Program-made: the position numbers and the translations under genes | Notes under the pieces: generated by a model | Databases searched by the model: none | Told to the model about the DNA's origin: nothing | The model's input: only the letters and a program-made list of their open reading frames with translations | Assembly: GCF_006483445.1 (NCBI RefSeq) | Contig: NZ_PPPT01000148.1 | Location: 1 to 43,281, forward strand | Origin: Bradyrhizobium guangdongense | Lineage (GTDB): Bacteria; Pseudomonadota; Alphaproteobacteria; Rhizobiales; Xanthobacteraceae | Length of the DNA stretch: 43,281 nt | Direction of reading: 5' to 3' | Part shown: positions 22,313 to 30,935 of the stretch, piece by piece | Layout of the letters: each line of letters begins with the position of its first letter | Position numbering within the stretch: the stretch's first letter is position 1

Positions 22313-24118
22313 ATGCCCGTCCGCCAACTTCCCGAACAGGTCGTCAACCGCATCGCCGCCGGCGAGGTGGTCGAGCGTCCGGCGAGCGTGGTCAAGGAGC
22401 TCGTCGAGAACGCGATCGATGCCGGGGCGAGCCGGATCGACGTCTTCACCGATGGTGGCGGCCGGCGCCGGATCGGCATCACCGACGACGGTAGTGGCAT
22501 GAGCGCGAAGGATCTTGCGCTTGCCGTCGAGCGCCATGCCACCTCGAAACTCGACGACGAGGATCTGCTGCAGATTCGCACGCTCGGGTTTCGCGGCGAG
22601 GCGCTGCCCTCGATCGGCTCGGTGGCGCGGCTTTCCATCACCACCCGCCATGCCGGCGAGCCGCATGCCTGGGCACTCAATGTCGAGGGCGGACAGAAAT
22701 CCGAGATCATGCCGGCGGCGCTGGCGCATGGCACGCGCGTCGAGGTCAACGACCTCTTCTACGCAACGCCGGCACGGCTGAAATTCCTGAAGACCGACCG
22801 CACCGAGGCCGAGGCGATCCGCGAAGTGGTGCGACGGCTGGCGATGGCGCGGCCCGACATCGCGTTTACGCTCGCCGGCGAGGAGCGCGCGCCGGTGACC
22901 TGGGCCGCGGCCCTGCCGGGCGCGGCCGGACGGCTGACGCGGCTCGGCGACATCCTGGGAGCGGAGTTTCGCAGCCACGCCATCGAGGTGCATTCCGAGC
23001 GCGACGGCGTCGTGGTCGCCGGCTATGCCGCCGCGCCTGCGCTGACCAAGGCGAATGCGCTCGGGCAGTATCTGTTCGTCAACGGCCGCCCGGTGCGCGA
23101 TAAGTTGATCCTCGGCGCGGTGCGCGCGGCCTATTCCGACTATCTGCCGCGCGACCGTCATCCGGTGCTGGCGCTGTTCGTGACGCTCGATCCGCGCGAG
23201 GTCGACGCCAACGTGCACCCGGCCAAGACCGAAGTGCGCTTCCGCAACGCCGGCCTGGTGCGCGCGCTGATCGTGCACGGGCTGAAGGAAGCGCTGGCGC
23301 GCGAGGGCCGGCGCACCGCGGCCAACAGCGGCAGTGCTGCGATCTCCTCGTTCCGGCCGGCCTTCACGCCGCGGCCGGGCAATTGGGACTGGCGCAGCTC
23401 GCCTTCCTTCCCGTCGGCGCCATCCTTTGACGGCGCGGCCGCGCCGGCCTTCGCGGAGCGCGCGCAGGCGACCTTCGACGTCGGCGCGCCGACCGCGGAC
23501 GTGCGCTTCGAGAGCGAGCCGGTCGGCGATCTCGTCGATCGGCCGCTCGGTGCGGCGCGCACGCAGATCCACGAGACCTATATCGTGTCGCAGACCCGCG
23601 ACGGCCTCATCATCGTCGACCAGCACGCCGCGCATGAGCGCATCGTCTATGAGCGGCTGAAGGCCTCGCTCGCCAGGAACGGCGTGCAGCGGCAGATTTT
23701 GCTGATCCCCGAGATCGTCGAGATGGACGAGGCGACCGTGGAGCGGCTGCTGGCACGCGCCGACGAGCTCGGTTCGTTCGGGCTCGCGATCGAATCCTTC
23801 GGCCCCGGCGCTGTCGCGGTGCGGGAAACGCCGTCGCTGCTCGGCAAGACCAATGCCGGCGGGCTGCTGCGCGATCTCGCCGAGCACATGGCCGAATGGG
23901 ACGAGGCGCTGCCTCTCGAAAGGCGGCTGATGCACGTCGCCGCCACCATGGCCTGCCACGGCTCGGTGCGCGCCGGGCGACGGCTCAAGCCGGAAGAGAT
24001 GAATGCGCTGCTCCGCGAGATGGAGGAGACGCCGAACTCCGGCCAGTGCAATCACGGCCGGCCGACCTATGTCGAGCTGAAGCTCGCGGATGTGGAGAAG
24101 CTGTTCGGACGGCGGTGA
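22313..24118 (+). CDS. mutL: DNA mismatch repair protein MutL (endonuclease-type)
   Basis: MutL couples mismatch recognition by MutS to strand removal. The 601-residue product has the GHKL ATPase motifs (ELVENAIDAGA; DDGSGM; TLGFRGEALPSIGSVA; GTRVEVNDLFYATPARLKFLK split over motif III). Its C-terminal domain carries the endonuclease metal motif DQHAAHERIVYE, plus ACHGSVRAGR and CNHGRPT. It is therefore the nicking type expected in a bacterium without MutH. A proline/serine-rich linker (about 330-410) joins the halves. The ATG at 22313 begins the conserved sequence MPVRQLPEQVVNRIAAGEV. Confidence 0.97.
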   Translation: MPVRQLPEQVVNRIAAGEVVERPASVVKELVENAIDAGASRIDVFTDGGGRRRIGITDDGSGMSAKDLALAVERHATSKLDDEDLLQIRTLGFRGEALPSIGSVARLSITTRHAGEPHAWALNVEGGQKSEIMPAALAHGTRVEVNDLFYATPARLKFLKTDRTEAEAIREVVRRLAMARPDIAFTLAGEERAPVTWAAALPGAAGRLTRLGDILGAEFRSHAIEVHSERDGVVVAGYAAAPALTKANALGQYLFVNGRPVRDKLILGAVRAAYSDYLPRDRHPVLALFVTLDPREVDANVHPAKTEVRFRNAGLVRALIVHGLKEALAREGRRTAANSGSAAISSFRPAFTPRPGNWDWRSSPSFPSAPSFDGAAAPAFAERAQATFDVGAPTADVRFESEPVGDLVDRPLGAARTQIHETYIVSQTRDGLIIVDQHAAHERIVYERLKASLARNGVQRQILLIPEIVEMDEATVERLLARADELGSFGLAIESFGPGAVAVRETPSLLGKTNAGGLLRDLAEHMAEWDEALPLERRLMHVAATMACHGSVRAGRRLKPEEMNALLREMEETPNSGQCNHGRPTYVELKLADVEKLFGRR

Positions 24119-24119
24119 G

Positions 24120-24677
24120 TCAGTTGGATCGCCTCAGGAACACGAACTCTGTGTCGTCGTAAGCACGTCGCTCGAGCTCCTCGAACCCCTCGGGCGCCTT
24201 GAACTGCGCAGCCTTCGCCTCTTCCACCACCAGCAGCGCGCCCGGCGTGAGCCAACCGCCATCGCGCAAGCTCACCAGCGCCTTGTCAGCCAAGCCCCTG
24301 CCGTAGGGCGGGTCGAGGAACACCAGCGAGAACGGCTCGACCGGATGGGCGGGGCCGAGATCGGTGGCATCGCGGCGGTAGACCTTGGTGACGCCGCCCA
24401 ATCCGAGCGACTCGACATTGTTGCGCAGGAGAGCACGGGCCTCCGCGCCATTGTCCACGAACAGCGTGAATTTTGCGCCCCGCGAGGACGCCTCGATGCC
24501 GAGCGCGCCGGTGCCGGCGAAGAGATCGAGCACGCGCGCATCTTGAATCGGATCCTCATAGGCGTGCACGAGGATGTTGAACACGGACTCGCGCAGGCGA
24601 TCCGCCGTGGGGCGGATATCGCGCGAGGACGGTGAGGCCAGATTGCGCCCCTTCAAGCGACCGCCGACGACGCGCAT
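24120..24677 (-). CDS. rsmD: 16S rRNA (guanine966-N2)-methyltransferase
   Basis: RsmD methylates G966 of 16S rRNA in the assembled small subunit. The 185-residue product starts MRVVGGRLKGRNLASP, typical of the family, then RPTADRLRESVFNIL, the SAM-binding VLDLFAGTGALGIEASSRGA, and the catalytic DPPYG motif (LVFLDPPYGRG). It is convergent with mutL, with one base between the stops. It starts one base after the rluB stop, so the two rRNA-modification genes form one unit. Confidence 0.95.
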   Translation of the reverse strand: MRVVGGRLKGRNLASPSSRDIRPTADRLRESVFNILVHAYEDPIQDARVLDLFAGTGALGIEASSRGAKFTLFVDNGAEARALLRNNVESLGLGGVTKVYRRDATDLGPAHPVEPFSLVFLDPPYGRGLADKALVSLRDGGWLTPGALLVVEEAKAAQFKAPEGFEELERRAYDDTEFVFLRRSN

Positions 24678-24678
24678 C

Positions 24679-26760
24679 TCAGTCCTGCTCGTCCTTCGGC
24701 GTCAGATCGCGCTTGCCGTGATAGCCGCGCTTGGGTCGGCGCGGCGGGCCGTAGCCGTTGGCCTCGAGCTCGTTGCGCTCGCGTGCCTCCTCGCTGCCGG
24801 TGCGCTGCACCAGTACGCGGCGGCCCTTGCGATCGGCGATCACGGCGCGCTTGGTCTTCGGCTCGCGCGGCGCATCTGTAACGGGCGAAGCCGATTTCGA
24901 CGGCACGTCGAACTGTGCGCCCGACTTCTCGATCACCTTGTCGCCGAGCTGCTCGCGCAGCACGCGCGACTTGATCTCCTCGACCTGGCCTTCGGGAACC
25001 TCGCCGAGCTGGAACGGACCGTAGGACACGCGGATCAGCCGGTTCACCTCGAGCCCGAGATGGGCGCAGACATTGCGCACCTCGCGGTTCTTGCCTTCGC
25101 GGATCGCGAACACCAGCCAGACATTGGCGCCCTGGTCGCGCTCCAGCGTCGCCTCGATCGGACCGTATTTCACGCCCTCGATCTCGATGCCGTTCTTCAG
25201 CTCGTCGAGCTGCGCCTGCGTGACGTCGCCATGGGCGCGGACGCGATAGCGGCGCAGCCAGCCGGTGTCGGGCAGTTCGAGCGTACGCGCGAGCCCACCG
25301 TCATTGGTGAGCAGCAGCAGGCCCTCGGTGTTGAAGTCGAGCCGGCCGACCGAGATCAGACGCGGCAGGCCTTCGGGCAGATTGTCGAACACGGTTGGAC
25401 GCCCCTCGGGGTCGTCATGCGTCGTCATCAGGCCGCGCGGCTTGTGATAGAGGAACAGCCGCGTGCGCTCGCGCTCCGGCAACGGCTTGCCGTCAACCAG
25501 AACGACGTCGTTCTTCGTGATGTCGAGCGCCGGAGAGTTGATGACACGGCCGTTGACGGTGACGCGGCCTTCCGTGACCATCGCCTCGGCATCGCGCCGC
25601 GAGGCCAGCCCCGCACGCGCCAGCACTTTTGCGATGCGCTCGCCGGCCTTCTTCGGCTTCGGCTCTTCCTCGCGCCGGGGGCGGCGGTCGAAATCGCGGT
25701 CGCGCTCGCGATAGGCGCCGCGGCCGCCGAAGGCCGGACGCTTTTCAAAAATCCTGCTGTCGTTCTCATTGTCGCGGCGCGGACGATCGGAGTAACCGCC
25801 TTCGCTGCGCGGGTGTTCGTGCCAGTCACTGCGGCCTTCCGGGCGCCGCGGCCGATCGAATTTCGGGCGCTCGTCACCGTCACGATCGCGGCGGGGCCGG
25901 TCGAATTTGGGACGATCGAACTTGCGATCGGAATTCCGATCGAACTTGGGACGGTCGCGGAACGGGCGATCGCCCGCGGGACGATCATCGCGCGAACGCG
26001 AGAAACGCGGGCGTTCGTCGCCACTGCGCTCGTCGCGGGGCTTGGCGTCGCGCCGCTGCCACGGTTTTTCGTCGCCGCGATCCCTGCCCTCGAAATCACG
26101 CCTCGGTTTGCGATCGCTGAAATCGCGGCGCGGACCGCGATCGTCGCGGTCACGCGAGAACTTGCGGTCGTCGCCGAACTTGCGGTCGGGCCGCTCGCCG
26201 CGCGGCGTGTAGGGTCGCTTCTCGCCATCCCGCGCGGGGCGCTTGTCGCCAAATTTCTTGTCGCCGAACTTCTTGTCGCCAAACCGGCCGGCGGGACGAG
26301 ACTCGTCGCGATCCCGGCTGCGCGGCGGACGGTCGTCACGATTGAAATTCGGGCGGTCGCCGCGCGGCTTGAAGGAGCGCTTCTCGCCGTCGCGGGACGA
26401 GCGATCGAACGACCGCTCACCACGCGGCTTGTCGTCACGATCGAACTTGGGACGATCGAACTTGGGACGATCGCCGCGCGGCTTGAACGGCCGGTCGCCG
26501 CGCTCCTCGCGCGGGCGGTCGTCGCGGTTAAACCTCGGACGGTCACCGTCGCGGCGCGGGGCGCCCTCGTCACGGCTGCGGAACGGACGGCCTTCGCGCT
26601 TGGCGGCGAACGGACGCTTGTCGCCATCGTCCTTGCCGCCAGAGCCGCGCTTTGCGAATTTCTTCTCGGGGCCGCGCGGCTTGCCGGACCGCCCTTTGGG
26701 CGGGCTCCGGTCGCGGCGGCCGCGCGAGGAATCGTTGTCTTTGTCGTTGTCGCGGGGCAT
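24679..26760 (-). CDS. rluB: Ribosomal large-subunit pseudouridine synthase (RluB family) with a long disordered N-terminus
   Basis: An RsuA/RluB-type pseudouridine synthase that modifies 23S rRNA (position 2605 in E. coli). The enzyme occupies the last 320 of 693 residues: an S4 RNA-binding domain (ERIAKVLARAGLASRRDAEA), then the catalytic aspartate in VGRLDFNTEGLLLLTNDG, and REGKNREVRN. The first 373 residues are almost entirely Arg, Asp, Lys, Pro, Gly and Phe, with recurring units such as DRPKFDR, KKFGDK and RDDR. This is a disordered, probably RNA-binding extension much longer than in E. coli RluB. The start ATG 26760 is followed directly by this region. The absence of stops on the opposite strand is a composition effect. 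Confidence 0.92.
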   Translation of the reverse strand: MPRDNDKDNDSSRGRRDRSPPKGRSGKPRGPEKKFAKRGSGGKDDGDKRPFAAKREGRPFRSRDEGAPRRDGDRPRFNRDDRPREERGDRPFKPRGDRPKFDRPKFDRDDKPRGERSFDRSSRDGEKRSFKPRGDRPNFNRDDRPPRSRDRDESRPAGRFGDKKFGDKKFGDKRPARDGEKRPYTPRGERPDRKFGDDRKFSRDRDDRGPRRDFSDRKPRRDFEGRDRGDEKPWQRRDAKPRDERSGDERPRFSRSRDDRPAGDRPFRDRPKFDRNSDRKFDRPKFDRPRRDRDGDERPKFDRPRRPEGRSDWHEHPRSEGGYSDRPRRDNENDSRIFEKRPAFGGRGAYRERDRDFDRRPRREEEPKPKKAGERIAKVLARAGLASRRDAEAMVTEGRVTVNGRVINSPALDITKNDVVLVDGKPLPERERTRLFLYHKPRGLMTTHDDPEGRPTVFDNLPEGLPRLISVGRLDFNTEGLLLLTNDGGLARTLELPDTGWLRRYRVRAHGDVTQAQLDELKNGIEIEGVKYGPIEATLERDQGANVWLVFAIREGKNREVRNVCAHLGLEVNRLIRVSYGPFQLGEVPEGQVEEIKSRVLREQLGDKVIEKSGAQFDVPSKSASPVTDAPREPKTKRAVIADRKGRRVLVQRTGSEEARERNELEANGYGPPRRPKRGYHGKRDLTPKDEQD

Positions 26761-26882
26761 TAGAAAATCTCGTTTGGGGGCCGGGCCAAAAGGGCATTGT
26801 GCGCGCTCGTTCCGAGCCGCATGCTCAGGCAAAACCGGTATCCACTCTTGCTGAAGGCGCAGCTACTAGCAGGTTTCCTGGG

Positions 26883-27341
26883 ATGATACGAGGCAAGACT
26901 GCCCCTTCCTTCATGGATTTGGCGCTCAAAACCGCCGAAAACGCCGGAAAATCGGGCGAAGTTCCGATCGGATGCGTGGTCGTCCGGAATTTCGAGGTCA
27001 TCGCCACGGCCGGCAACAGGACCCTGACGGACCATGATCCGACCGGCCATGCCGAGATCATCGCGCTCCGGGAGGCCGCCAAGAAGATCGGCAGTGAGCG
27101 CCTGGTGGACTGCGACCTCTACGTCACGCTAGAGCCCTGCACCATGTGTGCGGGCGCGATCTCCTTTGCAAGGATCCGGCGGCTCTATTACGGCGCGGCC
27201 GACCCGAAGGGCGGCGCGGTCGAGTCAGGCGTGCGGTTCTTTGCCTCGCCCACGTGCCACCACGCACCGGAGGTGTATTCGGCGGTCGGCGAGAGCGAGT
27301 CGGCAAAGCTGCTGCGGGAGTTTTTTCGGGAGCGGAGGTGA
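26883..27341 (+). CDS. tadA: tRNA adenosine(34) deaminase
   Basis: TadA converts the wobble adenosine of tRNA-Arg(ACG) to inosine. The 152-residue product has the zinc-dependent cytidine-deaminase fold with TGHAEIIALREA (His ligand and proton-shuttling Glu) and EPCTMCAGAI (two Cys ligands), plus AADPKGGAVESGVRFF typical of TadA. ATG 26883 is chosen; ATG 26913 (MDLALKTAENA) is an alternative that would begin at the conserved first helix. It is divergent from rluB across 122 bases. Confidence 0.95.
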   Translation: MIRGKTAPSFMDLALKTAENAGKSGEVPIGCVVVRNFEVIATAGNRTLTDHDPTGHAEIIALREAAKKIGSERLVDCDLYVTLEPCTMCAGAISFARIRRLYYGAADPKGGAVESGVRFFASPTCHHAPEVYSAVGESESAKLLREFFRERR

Positions 27342-27351
27342 CGCCTTCGCG

Positions 27352-27435
27352 TAGCCCGGATGGAGCGAAGCGCAATCCGGGGCAGTCGCCCCGCACGGAC
27401 AAAACCCGGATTTCGCTTCGCTCCATCCGGGCTAC
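27352..27435. repeat. GTAGCCCGGAT-type inverted repeat, two hairpins
   Basis: The element opens GTAGCCCGGATGGAGCGAAG and closes with its near complement, ending CATCCGGGCTAC, so the whole forms one long palindrome. Each half also folds alone: CCCGGAT with ATCCGGG on both sides. A second copy lies at 33718-33787. It follows the tadA stop and lies between convergent genes, so it may terminate transcription. Confidence 0.85.
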
Positions 27436-27452
27436 AGGACCGTCACTGCCAT

Positions 27453-28355
27453 TCACGCCGCAAGGAAGTCTTGCAGCGCCTTCGCCGTCACGTCCGGATT
27501 CTCTTCCGTCAGGAAGTGCCCCGAGTCCACTGCCACGCCCTCTACGTTGGTCGCCCATTGCTTCCAGGTGTCGAGTGGCGTGGCGGCAGCTTGCGCGACG
27601 CCCGCGCTCCCCCACAGTGCCAGCATCGGAATGGTGATCTTCTTGCCGGCTTCGAAATCCGCCTTGTCGAGCTCGTAATCAAAGTAGGCGCCAGCGCGAT
27701 AGTCCTCGCACATGGCGTGGATGCGTGCGGGATCGCGGAACGGGGCGATGTAGTGCTCGAGCGCGCGCTTGTCGATGGCGTCGAGCGTCTTCGACTTGGT
27801 CTGGCTCGCCATCTTGAAGCGCAGGAAGAATTCGCCATTGCTCGCGATCAACGTCTCCGGCAATGGCGCGGGCTGCGCAAGGAAGGTCCAGTGATAGATC
27901 TTCAACGCGTAGGCGCGGTTCATCCGCTCCCAGTAATTATAGGTCGGCAAAATATCGAGCACGGCGAGGCGCGAGAGCCGGCCGGGATGATCGAGCGCGA
28001 GGCGATAGGAGACGCGGCCGCCGCGGTCGTGACCGGCGAGCGCGAAGTGCACATGGCCGAGTCGCTCCATGGCTTCGACCATGGTCTGCGCCATCGCGCG
28101 CTTCGAGTAAGGCAGATGCTGCGCGTCGCTCTCGGGCATGTCGGACCAACCATAGCCCGGCAGGTCGGCAATGATCAGCGTGAACCTGTCGGCGAGTTGC
28201 GGTGCCACGCGGTGCCACATCACGTGCGTCTCGGAGAAGCCGTGCAGCAGCAAGAGCGGCGGACCCTTGCCGCCGACGCGGGCAAAGATGCGGCCCGACG
28301 AGGTGTTGATCCATTCGGAGGCGAAGCCGGGGTAGAGGTCGGCGAGATCGGACAT
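27453..28355 (-). CDS. Alpha/beta hydrolase closely resembling fluoroacetate dehalogenase
   Basis: A 300-residue cytoplasmic alpha/beta hydrolase. Fluoroacetate dehalogenase of Rhodopseudomonas palustris (RPA1163) cleaves the carbon-fluorine bond of fluoroacetate to give glycolate. All residues known to matter there fall at the same positions here: nucleophile Asp110 (AGHDRGGRVSY), carboxylate-binding Arg111 and Arg114, acid Asp134 (VLDILP), fluoride-pocket His155-Trp156 (YHW) and Tyr219 (EDYRAGAY), and base His280 (SGHF). Differences from my recollection of RPA1163 include Gln185 where I expect Trp, and HGFSETH for HGFPQTH. The natural substrate may be another haloacid. The start ATG 28355 has GGAGAGGAG upstream. 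No haloacid transporter is nearby. Confidence 0.85.
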   Translation of the reverse strand: MSDLADLYPGFASEWINTSSGRIFARVGGKGPPLLLLHGFSETHVMWHRVAPQLADRFTLIIADLPGYGWSDMPESDAQHLPYSKRAMAQTMVEAMERLGHVHFALAGHDRGGRVSYRLALDHPGRLSRLAVLDILPTYNYWERMNRAYALKIYHWTFLAQPAPLPETLIASNGEFFLRFKMASQTKSKTLDAIDKRALEHYIAPFRDPARIHAMCEDYRAGAYFDYELDKADFEAGKKITIPMLALWGSAGVAQAAATPLDTWKQWATNVEGVAVDSGHFLTEENPDVTAKALQDFLAA

Positions 28356-28368
28356 TGCAACTCCTCTC

Positions 28369-28503
28369 CGTCATTCCGGGGCAATGCGGAGCATTGAACC
28401 CCAATGCGCAATTGCGCATTGTGGAATCTCGAGATGGGGAACGCAGCACAGCAAAACAACCTCGAGAGTCCGGCTCGGCGCTTTGCGCCGTCCGGAATGA
28501 CGG
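28369..28503. repeat. CCGTCATTCCGG-ended intergenic repeat
   Basis: Terminal inverted repeats CCGTCATTCCGG (28369-28380) and CCGGAATGACGG (28492-28503) bound an interior with local palindromes (GCGCAATTGCGC; CGGCTCGGCGCTTTGCGCCG). It fills the gap between purD and the dehalogenase-like gene. A partial copy of the left end (GTCATTCCGGGG) occurs near 29877. Confidence 0.8.
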
Positions 28504-28509
28504 GTGTCG

Positions 28510-29793
28510 TCAGCGTCCGGCCTTCTCTGCCTCCACCGCCTGCCAGCCGATATCGCGGCGGCAGAAGCCGTCGGGCCAGTTGATGCGGTCGACGGCCTGG
28601 TAGGCGCGCGCTTGAGCCTCCGTCACGGTCTTGCCGAGCGCGCAGACGTTGAGCACGCGGCCGCCATTGGCGAGGATCGCGCCGTCTTTCGCCACGGTGC
28701 CGGCATGGAAGATCTCGGCGCCCTCGACCTTGGCGGCGTCATCGAGACCCTCGATGCGCGTGCCCTTCTTGTAGTCGCCGGGATAGCCCTTGGCCGCCAT
28801 GACGACGGTCAGCGCGGACTCCGGATACCAGCGCAAATCGAAATTTTTGAGCTGGCCATCGCATGATGCCAGCAGCGCCGGCACGATGTCAGACATCATG
28901 CGCATCATCAGCACCTGGCACTCGGGATCGCCGAAGCGAACGTTGAACTCGAACAGCTTTGGACCCTGCGTCGTCAGCATAATGCCGGCGTAGAGGATGC
29001 CGCGGAACGGCGTGCCGCGCTGCTTCATGCCGGCGACCGTCGGCAGGATGATTTTTGCCATGATCGCGTCGTGGATTGCCGGCGTCACCAGCGGCGTCGG
29101 CGAATAGGCGCCCATCCCGCCGGTGTTGGGACCGACGTCATGGTCGAACACGCGCTTGTGGTCCTGCGCGGTCGCGAGCGGGATCGCGGTCTCGCCGTCG
29201 CACAGCGCGAAGAAGCTGATCTCGCGGCCCGGCAGAAACTCCTCGATCACCACCTCGGCGCTGGCATCGCCAAAGGCACCGTCGAACATCATGGCGATGG
29301 CGTCTTCCGCCTCGCGCATGGTCTTTGCGACCACCACGCCCTTGCCGGCGGCGAGGCCGTCGGCCTTGACCACGATCGGCGCGCCCTGGGTGTGGATATA
29401 GGCCAGCGCGTCCTTGGCGTTGGTGAAGCGCTTGTAGGCGCCGGTCGGAATGCCGCATTCGGTGCACAGCGCCTTGGTAAAGCCCTTGGAGCTTTCGAGC
29501 TGCGCCGCCGCCTTGCTCGGGCCGAACGCCTTGATGCCGGCGGCTGAGAGATCGTCGACGATGCCGGCGGCGAGCGGTGTCTCGGGGCCGACCACGACGA
29601 GCTCGACCGCATTCTTCTTGCAGAAGTCGATCACGGCGGCATGGTCGGCGATGTCGAGCGCCACGCATTCGGCCTCGCGCGCCATGCCGGCATTGCCGGG
29701 CGCGCACCAGAATTTGGTCACCAGAGGCGAGCCGGCGATCTTCCACGCGAGGGCATGTTCGCGGCCGCCGGAACCGAGCAGGAGAATGTGCAT
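28510..29793 (-). CDS. purD: Phosphoribosylamine--glycine ligase (GAR synthetase)
   Basis: PurD joins phosphoribosylamine and glycine with ATP in the second step of purine synthesis. The 427-residue product starts at ATG 29793 with the N-terminal Rossmann motif MHILLLGSGGREHALAWK. It contains the ATP-grasp region (PIVVKADGLAAGKGVVVA; VIEEFLPGREISFFAL; FEFNVRFGDPECQ), QDHKRVFDHDVGPNTGGMGAYSP, and a C-terminal domain (GGRVLNVCALG). Length is normal. An in-frame upstream extension to 29835 has no homology. The flanking gaps are both filled by repeat elements. Confidence 0.97.
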   Translation of the reverse strand: MHILLLGSGGREHALAWKIAGSPLVTKFWCAPGNAGMAREAECVALDIADHAAVIDFCKKNAVELVVVGPETPLAAGIVDDLSAAGIKAFGPSKAAAQLESSKGFTKALCTECGIPTGAYKRFTNAKDALAYIHTQGAPIVVKADGLAAGKGVVVAKTMREAEDAIAMMFDGAFGDASAEVVIEEFLPGREISFFALCDGETAIPLATAQDHKRVFDHDVGPNTGGMGAYSPTPLVTPAIHDAIMAKIILPTVAGMKQRGTPFRGILYAGIMLTTQGPKLFEFNVRFGDPECQVLMMRMMSDIVPALLASCDGQLKNFDLRWYPESALTVVMAAKGYPGDYKKGTRIEGLDDAAKVEGAEIFHAGTVAKDGAILANGGRVLNVCALGKTVTEAQARAYQAVDRINWPDGFCRRDIGWQAVEAEKAGR

Positions 29794-29912
29794 GCGAGGC
29801 TCGAAATGAGGAGATGTTGGACGCGTCGGTCGCACGAATCGGGGCGCGTCTCAAGGGGGGCGTACTTCATCTCCCCGTCATTCCGGGGTGCTGCCGAGTG
29901 CGACGAACTATG

Positions 29913-30058
29913 CCCGTCACCCTGAGGCGCTCGTCCTGCGGCGTAGCGCAGGACGAGCCTCGAAGGGCGACGGCCCGGCTGTAGCAGTGGGGCCGCTCAT
30001 CCTTCGAGGCTCCCCGCCCGGCGCGTTGCGCCGAGCGGCTCGCACCTCAGGATGACGG
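29913..30058. repeat. CCCGTCACCCTGAGG-type nested inverted repeat
   Basis: The outer arms are CGTCACCCTGAGG (from 29915) and CCTCAGGATGACGG (to 30058). The inner arms are CCTCGAAGG and CCTTCGAGG, and a local stem CTCGTCCTGCG/CGCAGGACGAG lies in the left half. The element occupies most of the 290-base gap between purD and the winged-helix gene. That gap also holds a solo GTCATTCCGGGG end at about 29877 and no gene. Confidence 0.8.
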
Positions 30059-30083
30059 AACAGATAGCCAGACGGCGGCGCAT

Positions 30084-30383
30084 CTACCCCTGCTTCCCTG
30101 CAATGATCTCCTGCAACGTCGCCACATGCCGCGCAAACGCCCCGCGCCCGGTCGCGGTCGCCGTCACGGTGGTCTGCGGCTTCTTGCCGACGAAGGCCTT
30201 CTCGACCGTGACGTAGCCGGCCTTCGCCAGCGTCTCGATATGGGCGCCGAGATTGCCGTCGGTGGCGCCGGTCAATTTTTTCAGGCGCGAGAACTCGAGA
30301 CCGGCAGCCACGGGCAGCGCGTTCAGCGCCGCCATGATCTTGAGCCGCAACGGCTGGTGGATGACGTCGTCGAGCTCAGCCAT
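30084..30383 (-). CDS. Small winged-helix transcriptional regulator
   Basis: A 99-residue winged-helix DNA-binding protein of the HTH_34/MarR-ArsR-like group: HQPLRLKIMAAL, then LEFSRLKKLTGATDGNLGAHIETLAKAGYVTV as recognition region, and a beta wing (KPQTTVTATATGRGAF). It is the last gene of a unit with a membrane protein (3 bases upstream) and a hydrolase. Regulators of this group are usually encoded with the small membrane protein they control. The operator candidate is the inverted repeat at 31971-31997 in front of the hydrolase gene. Confidence 0.88.
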   Translation of the reverse strand: MAELDDVIHQPLRLKIMAALNALPVAAGLEFSRLKKLTGATDGNLGAHIETLAKAGYVTVEKAFVGKKPQTTVTATATGRGAFARHVATLQEIIAGKQG

Positions 30384-30386
30384 CCC

Positions 30387-30935
30387 CTAGATCCGCCGCA
30401 TCCAGAGGCCGCCGAGGATCAGGCCGCCGCCATTGACGAAGGCCATCCAGAGCGGAAAGGCCTCGCCGATGAAGAAGAAGCCGATCAACGTCAACGCGGA
30501 GATGCCGAGACCGATCGCCACGAACGCGTAGCCGAACCAGAGGCCCGCCATCGAGTAGAACAGCATGAAATAGATCGGCCAGAATGTTCCCAGCTGACGC
30601 GGACCGAAATGGCCGATGACATCGGTGCAGAGATAGCCGAAGGCGAAGAACAGCACGAAGACCAGAAGCAGCCTGATGTCGAAGCTGGCGCCTCGATGCG
30701 GCGGATTGAGCACACGGAGCGCAACCAGACCGCCGACACCAAAGACATCCACGGCGGGCCAGGCGTAGACGGCATAGATCGGCCAGAGCCAGGTCACGAG
30801 ATTGGCGGCGAACACCAGGACGCCCCACCAGACAGCAGCCAGGCTCGCGAGCTCATAGAGCTGCGACTGCTTCACGCGCTGGACGATATCGTCGATATCG
30901 GCCAGCGCTGCCGAGGCCTCCCTGCTGTTGATCAT
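30387..30935 (-). CDS. Hypothetical polytopic membrane protein
   Basis: No recognised function. The 182-residue product begins with a polar helix (REASAALADIDDIVQRVKQSQLYELAS) and then has about five to six hydrophobic helices with many aromatics (WWGVLVFAANLVTWLW, LLLVFVLFFAFGYL, FGYAFVAIGLGISALTLIGFFFI). It overlaps the hydrolase gene stop by four bases and precedes the winged-helix regulator by three bases, so all three are one operon. Confidence 0.8.
   Translation of the reverse strand: MINSREASAALADIDDIVQRVKQSQLYELASLAAVWWGVLVFAANLVTWLWPIYAVYAWPAVDVFGVGGLVALRVLNPPHRGASFDIRLLLVFVLFFAFGYLCTDVIGHFGPRQLGTFWPIYFMLFYSMAGLWFGYAFVAIGLGISALTLIGFFFIGEAFPLWMAFVNGGGLILGGLWMRRI

Noticed and set aside
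24574..26763. Long plus-strand open frame (729 codons) antisense to rsmD and rluB
   Set aside because: It mirrors the low-complexity Arg/Asp repeats and GC-rich codons of rluB; the product has no recognisable domain, and rsmD and rluB on the other strand are certain.
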